This document shows positions 1 to 11,007 of a stretch of DNA of 64,000 nt, one piece after another; the first letter of the stretch is position 1, and every line of letters starts with the position of its first letter. The stretch spans positions 27,460,410 to 27,524,409 of the forward strand of contig OX392540.1 of assembly GCA_947623455.1 (NCBI GenBank). The letters run 5' to 3'. The stretch is from Mimachlamys varia (lineage: Eukaryota; Mollusca; Bivalvia; Pectinida; Pectinidae). The notes beneath the pieces are model-generated. The model searched no databases. It was not told the DNA's origin and saw nothing but the letters and a program-made list of their open reading frames with translations. The position numbers and the translations under genes were made by a program.

Positions 1-260
1 CGTTAATCACGTTCTGTTTAATCTGACACCGGTATTCGTAGAGTCTGTCCTAAAGAATGAAAAACAATACTTGTTACAGGTTTAACCGATAAGCTATTTA
101 CAAATAGATATACACGTCTGAACCACGCCTTTCTGAAATATCTTAAAATACATCGCTGCTCTATCCAGCCGTATTTCCAGGTCTGTTCAGCTGCCAACCA
201 CTTAAACAAATCAGAAATACCAAAGCGCAAACAAACTAAAGTCAAAATCCCAAAGACACT
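1..260. repeat. Dispersed repeat, copy 1 (matches 6222-6480)
   Basis: Positions 1-220 can be aligned by eye with 6222-6440 in the same orientation, including shared words such as GACACCGGTA, GTAGAGTCTGTCC and CATCGCTGCTCTATCCAGCC. Both copies then run into a degenerate reverse-orientation copy of the retroelement tail called R1 below. This looks like a duplicated composite of old repeats. The open frame on the minus strand across it has no recognisable domain and is not treated as a gene. Confidence 0.7.
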
Positions 261-957
261 CGAGTATGTGTGTACCACCGTAGGCTTATTGCTATATCCG
301 ATGTTTCTTTATATAGATATTTCATATTATATTTTAAGTGGTGTCGATAGCAAATGTAAAGTCATTCAAAATAATGAACAGCTGATAGAGAATGTTTGGT
401 AAAGCAACAAAATGTTAAGATAACTTTAATGTGGGCTAGTAATAGTGAGTTCTTTTAAAAAGCCATGTTAACGCGTTGAAGCAGCTCCGTTACCATGGCA
501 AAACACGTCGATTCTGGAATAGTCCATCACGACCGTGTAAAGGAAGAAACGCTTTGCTATTAAATGTATTTAGAAACGACAGTATATTGGTCGGCTAGAC
601 TGTTGAGCTTTGATGGTATCTCAATACCTGATTGTGGTTTATCTTTTGGGTCTGAAGTAAATGCATTATCAGATCTATGGATAGATACCATCTAAGATAT
701 CTAAGCATTTCTAAGCAGTATTTTTAAATGAATGTGACTAGTAGACATCCTTTGTTATGTACTGTCTCCATAATGGATATATGTTATCATCATGAAATCA
801 CAAGTCTGAAAAGCAGAGAGATTGTCTCGGCGTTTCTAAAAGTAATGAGAACAATATACCAGCACAAATCGACGTGTCAAAATGCCGAACTCAGAATCAA
901 TAACGCTAGCGCAAATAAAGCTATTGAAAACCTTACATTGAGAGCCTTGATAATTGA
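261..957. other. Intergenic DNA, nothing recognised
   Basis: AT-rich sequence without long open frames, recognisable protein similarity, tandem repeats or strong hairpins. The 82-codon plus-strand frame at 728-976 overlaps the left arm of the next inverted repeat and has no coding hallmarks. Confidence 0.5.
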
Positions 958-1232
958 ACCGATTATGATTTATTGATGACAGTTGCCATGTACGTATTTG
1001 AGGAATTCAAGTGATATGACGTCATCACATCGAAGACGCAGATGGTGAAAACAAGTCACTTGTGAACGACAAAATAAAAATATTGACCTACATATCACAA
1101 AAGAGCATGTTTTCGAGTAAGATTATGATACAAAACCTTATTTATCAACCTGCTACGGGAAATCAGTTAAAGCGATAATCAACTGAGTTAGGGATACGTA
1201 CATGGCAACTGTCATCGATATATCATAATCGA
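958..1232. mobile_element. Short inverted-repeat element (MITE-like)
   Basis: About 38 bp at 958-997 reappear in reverse complement at 1195-1232 with about two mismatches, sharing the core GATGACAGTTGCCATGTACG. The roughly 195 bp between the arms hold no open frame. Arm length and total size fit a non-autonomous TIR element. I could not fix a target-site duplication, so the superfamily is unknown. Confidence 0.7.
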
Positions 1233-1236
1233 TAAT

Positions 1237-1320
1237 GGGCGGATTGGTCGAGTGGTTAACACTCCGGACTTCCATGCAGGCGAGCGGAGTTCGATTCCCG
1301 TAATCGTCATACGCAGGGAA
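1237..1320 (+). repeat. tRNA-derived SINE head
   Basis: An A-box-like sequence (TGGTCGAGTGG, about 1245-1255) and a B-box-like sequence (GAGTTCGATTCCC, 1287-1299) have tRNA-like spacing. The acceptor and anticodon arms do not pair convincingly, so this is a RNA polymerase III promoter relic and not a functional tRNA gene. It begins directly after the inverted-repeat element. The tail downstream was not matched to the other SINEs in the window. Confidence 0.55.
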
Positions 1321-2105
1321 CATTCACAGAAAGTTTTTTTTTGTCTCCTGTCCACACAGCCCCAACAAACCAAGTGGAGTATACAGTGGTCTGGGGTGGG
1401 TGTTGCAGTATCTGTGATGTAGTATTCAATTGAGATGGCACTTTTAAAGATGCCCATGGAAACAGGGTCCCACTACAAACAGAACACAATTCATCTCCAG
1501 CACACACGCATACATACACACACACATTGAGATACTAGCGAGGTGGTATAGTTAGCGCCTGATAAGGCAGCTCCTTGCGAACTCCTCAGAAATGTATATG
1601 ATAGAACTTGTATATGATAGAACGGTATATGTTAATTGTATTGATTGTATTAGAATTGTATATCTAAGCACTGTAAGGCGCTTTAGAGTGGCTCATATTA
1701 GCAAGGCTAATATGAAACGATTGCACAGGGAGAGGTGTTCGAAGGCTGAATCGTCTTAATTCATAACATCTTCAGTTTGAAGACAGTGGTAATAACACCA
1801 TGACAGCAGAGTATTCATACAGAGTCTCAACTCCAATGGCTTAAATGTCCAGTCAAATATATGCAAGTTTAAGCAAACATGTAGGCTAAACACAAACGTT
1901 ATTATTTATTGTACAAGGTGTTCCAAAAAACATGTCCCCACTTTGTATTTTTATAAATGATTACAAACTGTCAATTGCAATTGAGAGAATTGGTATTCAT
2001 AATTTGTTTCCAACTAAGCACAAAAAACATGATGACGTCAATGATGTTTTGATGACGTCATTGTTGACATCACCAAAATCGGGTGACAAGAAGGATGTGT
2101 ACTGA
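1321..2105. other. Intergenic DNA; possible mariner-type end near 1912
   Basis: Mostly unassigned AT-rich sequence. At 1912-1945 the words TGTACAAGGTGTTCC and ACATGTCCCC resemble termini of mariner-like elements, which would fit the transposase relic just downstream. No matching inverted end was found on the other side, so the link is tentative. Confidence 0.35.
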
Positions 2106-2214
2106 ATGGCCACTCATTTGTATGATTTGAATCCATTAGACTATCTTTTGAGGGGATATAGTGCGTATTCAGCTTCCGGTTACAGACTTGAATGACTTAG
2201 AAATCACCAGTTAG
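2106..2214 (+). pseudogene. Mariner/Tc1-type transposase C-terminal relic
   Basis: Frame 2106 onward reads a peptide containing DLNPLDYLLRGY, which matches the conserved region around the third catalytic acidic residue of mariner-like IS630/Tc1 transposases (usual form S-P-D-L-N-P-x-D-Y). A second plus frame from 2176 reads PVTDLNDLEITS and a stop, resembling the following conserved segment. A frameshift between the two and the absence of upstream catalytic regions show that the gene is dead. Recognition rests on these two short motifs only. Confidence 0.6.
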
Positions 2215-2225
2215 GAAAGTAATAA

Positions 2226-2809
2226 AGACGATTTCAATTGACACGTGAAATGTTAACAGAAACAGGTACATGTAGAAACTTGTTATTGACAAAACAGGAC
2301 ATACTGAATATATCATAAAATGGCGTTATATGTTGCATGATTTATCAAAATGATGTATCTTGACATTTTTTGAAGTTTGCATTAATTTGGTAATACGTAA
2401 AGAAAATCAAATGCTTTAATGAAAATAACACACCAAAAAATTGTAATATAATGCTCTTTTATCAAATATATGTCATATTTTCATAATAGAAAATTACGTC
2501 ATTGTGACGCACGCTATTTTATTTGGAAAACTCCGGAAGCCATATAATGAAATTAGGACCTTTCACAATATTTCAACCGTACACATTAGAAATATGAGAT
2601 GATTTTTGTACAAATTGTTTGCAAATATGGGGTATGCTTATTGTCACTGACCGATTCGTTATCGTCAAAAAACATTAAGGAAAAATGTGATATTTTCAAA
2701 AGTGTAGCCAGTTAAAACAATGTCCATTTTTTTTCGCTTATTCGGAGAGTTAGAATGAGCGAAAAAACTCATGAATATAGGTGTAAGGGAGGGATCTTCC
2801 ACCGCCTGT
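2226..2809. other. Intergenic DNA, nothing recognised
   Basis: AT-rich, without credible coding potential, repeats or hairpins that I could see. Confidence 0.45.
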
Positions 2810-2909
2810 ATTTTCAATTTTGGCAAAACCCTCGGCAAGGCCACGAATTATAACACATTCGAATCCCCTCATTTGGATTTTCCATACTGAAGACAATATA
2901 GTTAGGATG

Positions 2910-3345
2910 ATTGTTGTTGGGTTCGGAGGACAGATTTTTCCAGCAGACTGTTGGCATTCCCATTAAACTGTGCCCCATTCTTAGCTGAATTGTTTTTGGT
3001 TTTATACGAGGCTGATTTTGTGGAGGAGCTAATATCAACTTAAACTACGACCAACATGGACAGCTTTCTACTAAGTTATACGATAAACGTGATGATTTTA
3101 ATTTTCTGATCGTAAACTTTTGATTTCTTGATAGTAACATCACTGCTTCTCGAATCTATAGTGTTTACATGTCGAAGTTCATTCGATATCCTAGAGCTTG
3201 CTCTAGGTATCGTGATTTCCGTAATCGATGTCGACTGCTGACAAACAAACTAACAACACAAGGATTCGAGAGATACAGGTTAATCAGAAATATGGAAAAG
3301 TTTTATGGTCGCCATCTTTGTCTCATTTTGAGAAATATTTTTTTC
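2910..3345 (+). pseudogene. Reverse-transcriptase element relic, copy 1
   Basis: Broken plus-strand frames encode pieces of an RT C-terminal half. At 2945-3025 there is a TVGIPI-like start followed, across frameshifts, by ADFVEEL. At 3065-3345, with one internal stop, come KLYDKRDDFNF, then YPRACSRYRDF, CRLLTNKL and KFYGRHLCL. I know this order from a family of RT proteins dispersed in aquatic animal genomes; whether it is non-LTR or Penelope-type I cannot decide. The palm-domain acidic motif is not visible between the two pieces, so an internal deletion is likely. Frameshifts and the stop make it non-functional. A second relic lies at 8190-8480, and the tail that follows here recurs many times in the window. 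Confidence 0.65.
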
Positions 3346-3360
3346 TGTATCTTTAAGTGA

Positions 3361-3625
3361 TGTGAAGATGGACGTTTTTGAGTATGCTCATTAGTGTGTT
3401 TACTTGTTTTGATTGACTATGATACTCAGTTACATGGCGGGTGACGATGAAGCAGAAGACGCTTACTCTTCTGGAACACCTGGTCTTATTCTCTTGTGTT
3501 TTTTGTACGAGAGTCTTCGTGTAAATCTTTCTTTGGTTCTTATTTTGCCTCTAGTTTAATCGATTCTGAGTGTTCAGATTATCGTTTTGTTGACCCTTTG
3601 GTATTCTCTGAATTTGCTTATGCAC
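3361..3625 (+). repeat. R1 retroelement tail (3' region), plus orientation
   Basis: This follows the RT relic in the order expected of a 3' untranslated region. Diagnostic words are GATGAAGCAGAAGACGC, TCTGGAACACCTGGTCTTA, TAGTTTAATCGATT and TTGGTATTCTCTG. The reverse complement of 3361-3425 is found at about 55195-55280 next to another R1 copy, which ties this region to the R1 family. It gives the family its orientation: coding remnant first, R1 after it. Confidence 0.65.
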
Positions 3626-4489
3626 CCCTGGTCATGAAAATAGTATTATAATCTCGAAAATATTTCAGCTTACGTCTTGCGTGAATACTGGTACAGTAGC
3701 AATTGAAACACACTATTTGTAAACATTTAAAACATTTCAGATCGTCGTCATTTTCTTATTGTTGTTGCACTGAAGTGAAAAAACCCTGGCACGTTTTTTG
3801 AGTTTAAATAATCATTTCTATATGTCTGGGGTAAGGGTTAATTGTATTTGGTACGGTATTTATACGATTTGCACTTAATAATCAAAATATATAATCAAAC
3901 TGCCTTGGAAAATAACCAATGTATAATTACAAATATTTCTTTACTTTTATATTTCATACTAAGATATTTGAAATCCATAAAATACAGTTTTAAATCATCA
4001 GGTGGTTTCAGCAGTTTGCAGCACACTTTCGCAGAAATGCCAAAACCAATTATAAAAGATATACAGCTTCCGGGGCCTATTTATTGTAACACTAGTTTAA
4101 AGGTAAATTGGTTTTGTTTGATACACATCAAAACATCTTAGATAGCCGGCAGCTGAGACAAGTTATTTCTTCTCAAACGTGACAAATTTAATGAAATATT
4201 AAGTTTTTGCGTAGGAATAGATAATATCCTATTATCAATATTTGAATGAGACACATCAAAAAAGATGATTGATGACACTTACTAGCAAAGATAAGTCACA
4301 TATATGTATTTTACCATCAGACACTCAACATGCATCCGAACGTGTTGCTTCTGGGAATCACATAGCCGATATTTTATGTCAGGATAATTCATCATATCTC
4401 TGCCCGATTGATCTGAAATTAACATTATATGTTACACAATTTACTTAATTGATCGATGTGGATATGTGTCTTTCCATTTTTGTCATTTT
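3626..4489. other. Intergenic DNA, weak exon-like stretch only
   Basis: Nothing firm. An open stretch at about 4019-4102 is bounded by AG and by AAAG|GTAAAT, so it could be a lone exon, but there is no partner exon and no protein similarity. Confidence 0.3.
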
Positions 4490-4625
4490 CATTATTTATT
4501 TATTTTTAATATAAACAGACCAGAAGGTCCAATTACAGAACTGATAAATTAATACAATATAATAAAGTAAAACAACGACATAGTTAAAGAGCATACATTC
4601 ATGTCATAAATAAATATTTTGTAGA
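4490..4625 (-). repeat. Possible LINE 3' end, reverse orientation
   Basis: A T-rich start (TTTATTTATTTTTAATATAA) is followed by ACCAGAAGGTCCAATTAC. Read on the minus strand this becomes a unique segment ending in an A-rich tail, the usual look of a retroelement 3' end. No coding sequence is attached. Confidence 0.3.
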
Positions 4626-5182
4626 CAATCATTGAAGTCAGGTTATGAACAGTAACAAATTCAGATTTTGAAAATAAATATTCGACTTATAACTTCCAGA
4701 AGAGGCGTTAATAAAACTGTCAGGAACATGACCAAGGCAGTTGAAATTAATTTGGACTCTGTTACACACTAAATTTTCTTACATCAATACGGCAGTATTG
4801 AACTGATTGACCTTAATAACGATTTGGAACTAAAAAGTTTATTTCTCGTGTTAAATAACTACACAATCAAGCAGGTCATGTACACATTTGAATGACAATA
4901 TAAAATCTATGTATTTACGTCTCATTCCAGACTGCGTAAGTTGAATCGTCTACACGTTTGCAAGTAAGAATTTGGATTTAACACACACTCGTGTACGTAT
5001 TAAGCTTTAAAAAGGAAAAATACTATTTAATTCGATTCAAACGTAGTTAAAACACACAAACAACTGTGGGATCCCATTGCTTAGCCGAGATTATAGCATT
5101 TGTCCCGCTGACAGCAAAAATATCACTATCCCATTGGTTAAAATAACGTCACATGACATCCTAGACGATACCGTATCGGGTT

Positions 5183-5247
5183 ACTAAAAATCCGTATCAC
5201 GTCACTAAATTCTGTATGACGTCACTAAACTCCGTATCACGTCAGTA
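5183..5247. repeat. Short 20-21 bp tandem repeat
   Basis: Three to four degenerate copies of a unit of the form ACTAAAxTCCGTATCACGTC. The array is bordered by near-complementary words (GATACCGTATCGGGTTAC on the left, GTAACGGGTTATCG on the right), so the repeat sits between short, imperfect inverted ends. The rest of 4626-6221 shows nothing else recognisable. Confidence 0.55.
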
Positions 5248-6221
5248 ACGGGTTATCGTCCCTGAAAGAACACTCCATGCAATAACAAGCATGGCTGTTA
5301 ATAAACACTAAATTGGCCCAGAAATACCAGGAAGTAAATTATTACAAAACTGTGGGATGCGATGAAAAAGCAGCCACACTATTAAAAGCTTACTTTACGT
5401 TTGGAACGTTTGATGAGGTAGGTGGGAATGTTAGGGCATATCTATGTTGACGCCCGCAGGACAGCGGTTCAAAATGCAAGTCCAGCATTAACACCCATAC
5501 GGTAAAATAGATCAGCGCACCCTTTTCTGCTATATATATGATTAAATCTGATACATCAATGGAAATTGCAATTAAAAAAATGAACGGTGATGTGTTGGAG
5601 CAGTTTTAAAAATTACAGGTTAGCGTGAAAAGTTGAGTTAATTGGGTGACTCATGTGTCAAAATCGGAAACTGATTGACTATTTCATTATTTTTAATGAT
5701 CTAAAGTGAGTGAAAATTGCTCCAACATTTGGTCGTGATTTATGTTTGATTATTTACAAATGTAAATCGAAATCGGGTTGTTTAATGTACGGAAAAGTGG
5801 TGCGATGGGAGTCGTAATAATGCTGCTCAATTTCGAGGTCACGTGACTTGTTGACAGGAACATTAACTGCGTTATGCAGCCAAGACTGGTCTTTAACAAC
5901 CAAGTTTTACGACAAGATGCGTTGAAGGACGAAATTGGTAGTTTAACCGGGGAATTATTAATTTATTAAAAAAGACCACATTTTTTAAATTTTATTTTAG
6001 ATATACAGCATTAACACCCATGCGTTCTCATTAATGCAAGTCATTGTGATTTCATCTTGATGTCTACACTTACAATATTTATGCTTGAATTCTTAAAATG
6101 AATATCACGATTATTTTTGAAGTTTTGATATCTGTTTTAAGACCATTAACCTGGTATGTAATGTTGTAGTGCTGGTATTTTTATCAAGAATTGATTTGCT
6201 TCTGCAGCAATACACGTGGTC

Positions 6222-6605
6222 GTTGATCACGTTCTGTTCCATTTGACACCGGTAGTCGTAGAGTCTGTCCAAAAAATTGAAAAACAATACATGTAACAGG
6301 TATGAACGATAAGCCATTCACACATATTCACGTCAGAACCCCGCCTTTCTGAAAGATTAGCCATCTTATAGTACATCGCTGCTCTATCCAGCCGTACTTT
6401 CTGGTTCGTTCAGCTGCAAGCTATGAATCAGGGAATATCGAAGCGTCAACATATAAGGGTCAAAACACGACAAAAGAGAAGATTTATAGATTTAAGTCTC
6501 TTGAAAAAAGGAAAGGAGAGTTGGGATCAGGTGTCCCGGAAGAGTAAGCATGTTCTGCTCCATCGACGACACCCGCCATATAAACATTGGTCAAATCCAA
6601 GTTAA
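6222..6605. repeat. Dispersed repeat, copy 2, with R1 tail in minus orientation
   Basis: Positions 6222-6440 repeat 1-220. From about 6433 the sequence is an R1 copy in reverse orientation, recognised by ATCGAAGCGTCAACA, GGTGTCCCGGAAGAGTAAGC and CATCGACGACACCCGCC. The 60-codon open frame at 6423-6605 lies entirely within the repeat and is not a gene. Confidence 0.65.
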
Positions 6606-7325
6606 TGTCATGGTATCAAAGTAAGAACTGAGGCATTATTCTCTAACACGAGTAGTCATACTTATAATCAGGGCTAATATTTTTTTCCAGACTCAGGTTT
6701 TAGTCTCCTATACGGCGAGGACCCAAGTTTGAGAGGGCGAATACCGGATAAATTTAAATCTTGTCATGACAGGGAAAAACAAAGACAGTGCGAAAATGTG
6801 CCGTTTTACAGTATGTCGATTTCTGTTCTTGTCTCTTCAGGAGATACAGAAGAATGGCTCCCGATGCTGCATATAAGTCTCCTCTTATGACAACCTGTTT
6901 GATAACACTGGACTATTACTTTACACTTCCAAAAGGGAAATGAATTAGATCATTTATTAATTTATGTCTTTTCTTTAGATGTTTAATAATCGTAAATCAC
7001 TTTGAAATAAGCAAACCTCTGACCGAAATGTCTTCAATAAAGAAAAGAGAAACTGCATTATCAAGAAAATATTTTTTGGCCTTCTTTTTTTTTGGTTTAT
7101 ACATTATCATCGATCTAACATTTCACTATTTATAACAGAAATTCATGTTTATGGTAATGTAACTGCCAGAATCGACACGTCTGCTGAATTTAATCTAAAA
7201 TTGGCTACTGGACTCAATTATTCTCACTAAACCTTTTATTAAATTAATGATATACTCTAGTTTATTGACGAATCCTTACTTGTTGTAAGAATAGTAATAT
7301 AAAAAGAAAATTAGAGAAAATTGAA
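6606..7325. other. Intergenic DNA, nothing recognised
   Basis: AT-rich sequence with no credible gene, SINE, LINE or tandem repeat. Confidence 0.4.
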
Positions 7326-7600
7326 GCGACAACAAAAACATAATCCGCATTCGAAACCAGGAACAAAATATGAACAATGTAAATCTTTACACGGAGACCT
7401 TGAAAAGGCATTAAATGCAAACAAAAAATCAGAGCGTTAACAAATATGACGTAACACACATATGTTGCCCTTTTTAATTAGTTTTAATAAATACAGTATG
7501 CCGAAAAATTAATTAAATAGCATCATACAGCTGGTTCGTCCTCCTAGGACTCTTCAGTGGTACTAGGGGCCAAAAGGTTTGATTCCAAAATTGCTAAAAT
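7326..7600. repeat. R1 fragment (minus) joined to D2 repeat (plus)
   Basis: Positions 7326-7410 show reverse-orientation R1 words (GCGACAACAAAAACATAATCC, then GAACAATGTAAATC and ACACGGAGAC in broken form). From about 7445 begins a second dispersed family, D2, marked by CATCATACAGCTGG, TCCTCCTAGGACTCTTCAGT and GGGGCCAAAAGG. D2 recurs at 14715-14880 and as an inverted pair at 60490-61140. The 65-codon minus-strand frame at 7262-7459 is within this repeat DNA. Confidence 0.6.
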
Positions 7601-7904
7601 AAAGAAGAAACAGAATGGTCAGGTGCGTCTACTACGACAATGTGTATATTATGTACCATGCCACTACTTCAATAAGATACATGTAGCTGTGTAGGCTCCA
7701 GCAAACCTCAGGGACATAAAAATCAACCCGCAGAGTCTGCCACCCCGTATCATAAAAAATAACGCTGCATCATTTATAGATACAGTATGCCGAAAAAAAT
7801 CATCATAAAACCATAACCCGAACTCAAAATTGATTTAACAACACCAGTCAATTTTCATTTTGAGGGCTTGAGGTTTCTTTAGATGTGACCAAGATTTACA
7901 TTGC

Positions 7905-8110
7905 AGGTGTCGTCGATGAAGCAAATGACTCTTACTCTTCCGGAACACATGGTCTTATCCTCTTATGTGTTCGACGATCTCCTTGTTTTGTCCTTTGTTC
8001 ATAATTTGCCTCTAGTTTAATCGATTTTGAGTTTGCATTATGGTTTTATTGACGCATTGGTATTCTGTATTTTTTGTAGGTTTTTTGTGAAAAATACAAC
8101 AATAAGATGA
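7905..8110 (+). repeat. R1 retroelement tail, plus orientation
   Basis: Matches the 3440-3620 copy through GTCGTCGATGAAGCA, ACTCTTCCGGAACACATGG, CTAGTTTAATCGATTTTGAG and ATTGGTATTCTG. It lies upstream of the second RT relic, so it belongs to a different insertion from that relic. Confidence 0.6.
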
Positions 8111-8160
8111 AATATACCGAGAATGATACAGAACGAATGATTGAATTTCTGGTTGACATT

Positions 8161-8480
8161 TTGTTGTTGTTGTTGTTGAGTTTTGCTGCTAGATTGTCCA
8201 GCAAACCCTAAGGAACAAACTGTGCCCGCTCATGCCTGACTTGTTTTTGTTTTCATACGAGACTGAATTTGTCGGAAGATTTAATCAAGACAGGTAACTA
8301 AAACCTTGCCAAATCTTTTAAGTTTATATCGACGATCGCTTATACCCTACTGACTTTGACATAAAGGATACGACATACTATTCTACATCAGCTGCATGGA
8401 CCACTTAGTACAAACCTTTATAATAAAATTGACGATTATTTCAATTTTCCGAGCGTGAACTTTCCCTTTACTTGTTGTGA
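8161..8480 (+). pseudogene. Reverse-transcriptase element relic, copy 2
   Basis: Same family as 2910-3345. At about 8205-8300, frame changes yield GTNCA-like and FSYETEFV peptides. At about 8402-8480 the peptide LSTNLYNKIDDYFNF followed by VNFPF matches the KLYDKRDDFNF block of copy 1. The DNA around 8390-8460 can also be aligned directly with 3055-3120. Multiple frameshifts and loss of the downstream SRYRDF and KFYGRH blocks show heavier decay than in copy 1. Confidence 0.55.
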
Positions 8481-9519
8481 CGAAATGACTTAACCCCCAG
8501 GTAGGATTATTCACATTCAATATTCTGGAAGCGGTAATAGACTGATGCAAAAATTCACCTGAACATGATCCCTTATGGGTTGCTATCAGATCATATGTAT
8601 TCGGTGAGTAACGAGCGACAATTATCGGCATTTCAACCGGATTTCCGTTTAATGATCCTTAAAGACTAAATTTAGTATCTCATATTTTCTTTCTAAGCAA
8701 CTTTTTCCTTCCTGATCTCTCCCTTGACACTTCCTCAATTTTGGCCTTGGCCTGAGCGTTCGCCGCTGTGAGTAAAGCTTAAAGTCTGTCTCCTGCCAGG
8801 GCACACAAAACAACTTCCTGCTTGACGCTCAGCATTATGTGGTTCACGGCTGTCATTTGTCTCGGAGCGAGTGTGAAAGTCGTCTCGCTAATAATGTTGA
8901 CATCAAAATAATAATAATTTACCCCTCGCAATCCTTTGTGAAGTATACCGAGCATTTCAACCCAAGGATAAAATGTTTTAGCGTAGCACGTTATTAGATG
9001 TTTTAAATTTCTATGTCAGTATTACGCGTGGGATGATTGATTACCTCATATCGCAGAACAACATATGCTTCAAACCCGGGGACACTAAAACGACAGAAAT
9101 AAACCGGCTGCACCCATTTTAATTATAACCATTATTTGGATGATCACATTTCTACTTTTCCACACCTTCTATTTCCTAAAAGCTGGACAGTTTCACATAC
9201 TTCTGGTAAGATTCGCCCAAATAAGAAATGGTGTGTGTTTTTTCCCCAGGCCGGAACATACAAAGTTCTTAAACATTGGTAATTGTTATTGCATATTGTT
9301 CTTACTGTTCAGCATATCTTAACGGCTCTCAAACTCGGTATCACAATTGCGCTAAAACAAAGAGACTGTCAATCACAATATACACGGATACACGTCATTA
9401 AAACACATTAATTAAGGACATACCTCCAACCTATGGAATTCACATGGCGTATTTGATTTGTTATTCCAGGGCTTGGTCTTAATATCGAGATTTTCGTGAT
9501 CGATTTCAGCTTCTTACGA
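8481..9519. other. Intergenic DNA, nothing recognised
   Basis: Unassigned AT-rich sequence. The 82-codon minus-strand frame at 8383-8631 overlaps the RT relic and is a shadow. Confidence 0.4.
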
Positions 9520-9705
9520 TAGACACACGGCAGGGGTTCGATTCCTCGACCGGACGTGAAAAGGTATGGGGATTACCTGTCCGACCACGTGGGTTTTCTC
9601 CAGGTACTCCGGTTTCTTCGCACAAAAAGACCCCTCGCGCGTTGACATCCAGGCCAACAAGAATGACTAACATATGTTGGATAACTTGTTTCATAATTGT
9701 TGTAA
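9520..9705 (+). repeat. SINE, second tail type, 5'-truncated
   Basis: A clear B box (GGTTCGATTCC, 9535-9545) is preceded by only a remnant of the tRNA-like head. The body carries TGTCCGACCACGTGGGTTTT and CTCCAGGTACTCCGG. The 3' end is TGTAAAATAAATATTTTA. The CTCC-GGTACTCCGG segment is shared with the 47.5 kb SINE, but the 3' terminus differs, so it is a related, separate family. Confidence 0.65.
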
Positions 9706-10265
9706 AATAAATATTTTATATCAGCGTAGTGAACCCTTTAATTAGAAAAATATGTGAATTTTTCATAAAACGAAAAATAAATCCAACATTGTCAACATGA
9801 TTTTGTATGGTTTAAATCACAGTCTACCTTTAATACTTTACAGACAAAAAGATATAATTTCAAAACCGTTAGAATGCTTTTTTGAGCACGCCAAACATAT
9901 ACCCTAAGCATAGATACCAATAATCATAATTTGTATTTAAAAACTACTATTTTTTATATTTTTATGACATACCAAACCAAATCAATTATATTATTTATGA
10001 TATGAAATGATCTTTAGCTTTTAGAAAAGAAATTGATAAGCATGTTAAATATCATTCCATTTTGCTTTATTAAATAAAACATGGATGAATATTGATCAAT
10101 TTAATATTTCTAATACAAATTATTTCCTCAACATTTGTATATAAACTTTGCAGCTTACATATATGCGAGACATTCTTTATTAAGTTTCAACAACTACATG
10201 TACATATATCTCATTAAGTCCACTTACAGTGTACTAAATACCCATGTGAGATAAATGTATAGGTC
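9706..10265. other. Very AT-rich spacer
   Basis: Low-complexity AT-rich sequence directly upstream of the transposase-like pseudogene. No promoter or terminal inverted repeat could be identified. Confidence 0.45.
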
Positions 10266-11007
10266 GTGGTTGCAAAACCAAGATGGAAAGATTTGCCTAA
10301 AGAATCCCGAAAACAAAAACGACAGGTATTTGTATCTCAATATAACTGGTTGCTGCCAATACTGACTGCTGAGAGCATCAGGATATCAGAGGAAAGTATA
10401 ATAGGTGGGAAAAGTGACAAGCGCTACATCAAGCAAAGGTCGTTGAAATCGAAGGTTGAGTTTGATGAACCTACTATACTTATGTTATCACTCCTGCTGA
10501 AGCAGATAATGATATTAATGACGTTTACACTGACGTAATGTCAACTAACCAGCTACCACTTATCACTTTTGATACATTGCGTTATGGTGGTAATTCGCAT
10601 AAAAGGTGAGTCATCTGTGTCAATGAAGGCCCTGGCTTAAGCACCATGCCACGGCGTGCCAGGGCAACCTTAACCTTTTTTTTTTAATTTTCTGTGGTGC
10701 CCGCCTAATGCATGTGTTTGCAAAGAACCTTTCCTTGGCAATAAAACTGCAAGATAGGAAACCAGTAAAACTTCATCTCAAAGACAGAGCTAATCAGGTG
10801 ATAAATGACCTCCTTGAACTGAATCATTGTCTGTCTGCAGGTACCCCAACAAACGCGGGCTTTGATGTTGACCACCTCAGTGATGAGGAATGTAAAGCAT
10901 GGACGGGGAACACACTTAACCAATTGAAGAAAATACACACCATTTGCTCATCCCAAATCAATAGAAGATCATACTCCTCTATATTACATGTTTTGTTTCT
11001 TTTCTGA
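10266..11007 (+). pseudogene. Transposase-like gene, degenerate copy of the 63.4 kb family
   Basis: Three segments align by eye with the gene at 63444-64000. Segment 1 (10266-10475) has SQYNWLLPIL against PQYKWLLDTL. Segment 2, after a frameshift near 10475, reads to a stop at about 10609 and has QLPLITFDTLRYGGNSHK against ILPLLTLHDLLNGSSSHT. Segment 3 (10708-11007) has VINDLLELNH against IINDLLEVSH. Segment 3 continues past the window-edge homologue with DVDHLSDEECKAWTGNTLNQ, resembling the helix-turn-helix region that precedes IS5/Harbinger-type DDE domains. A good splice donor (AAAAG|GTGAGT, about 10604) ends segment 2, so an intron up to about 10700 is possible. The C-x2-C pair of the homologue is lost (GGKSDK instead). 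Frameshift, lost cysteines and no readable catalytic domain downstream make this a dead copy. The DDE assignment is inference. Confidence 0.55.

Noticed and set aside
1237..1320. Possible functional tRNA gene
   Set aside because: A and B boxes are present but acceptor and anticodon stems do not pair; better explained as a SINE head. The same holds for 48796-48868.
4019..4102. Possible isolated exon ending AAAG|GTAAAT
   Set aside because: No neighbouring exon in phase, no recognised peptide, and splice-like dinucleotides are common.
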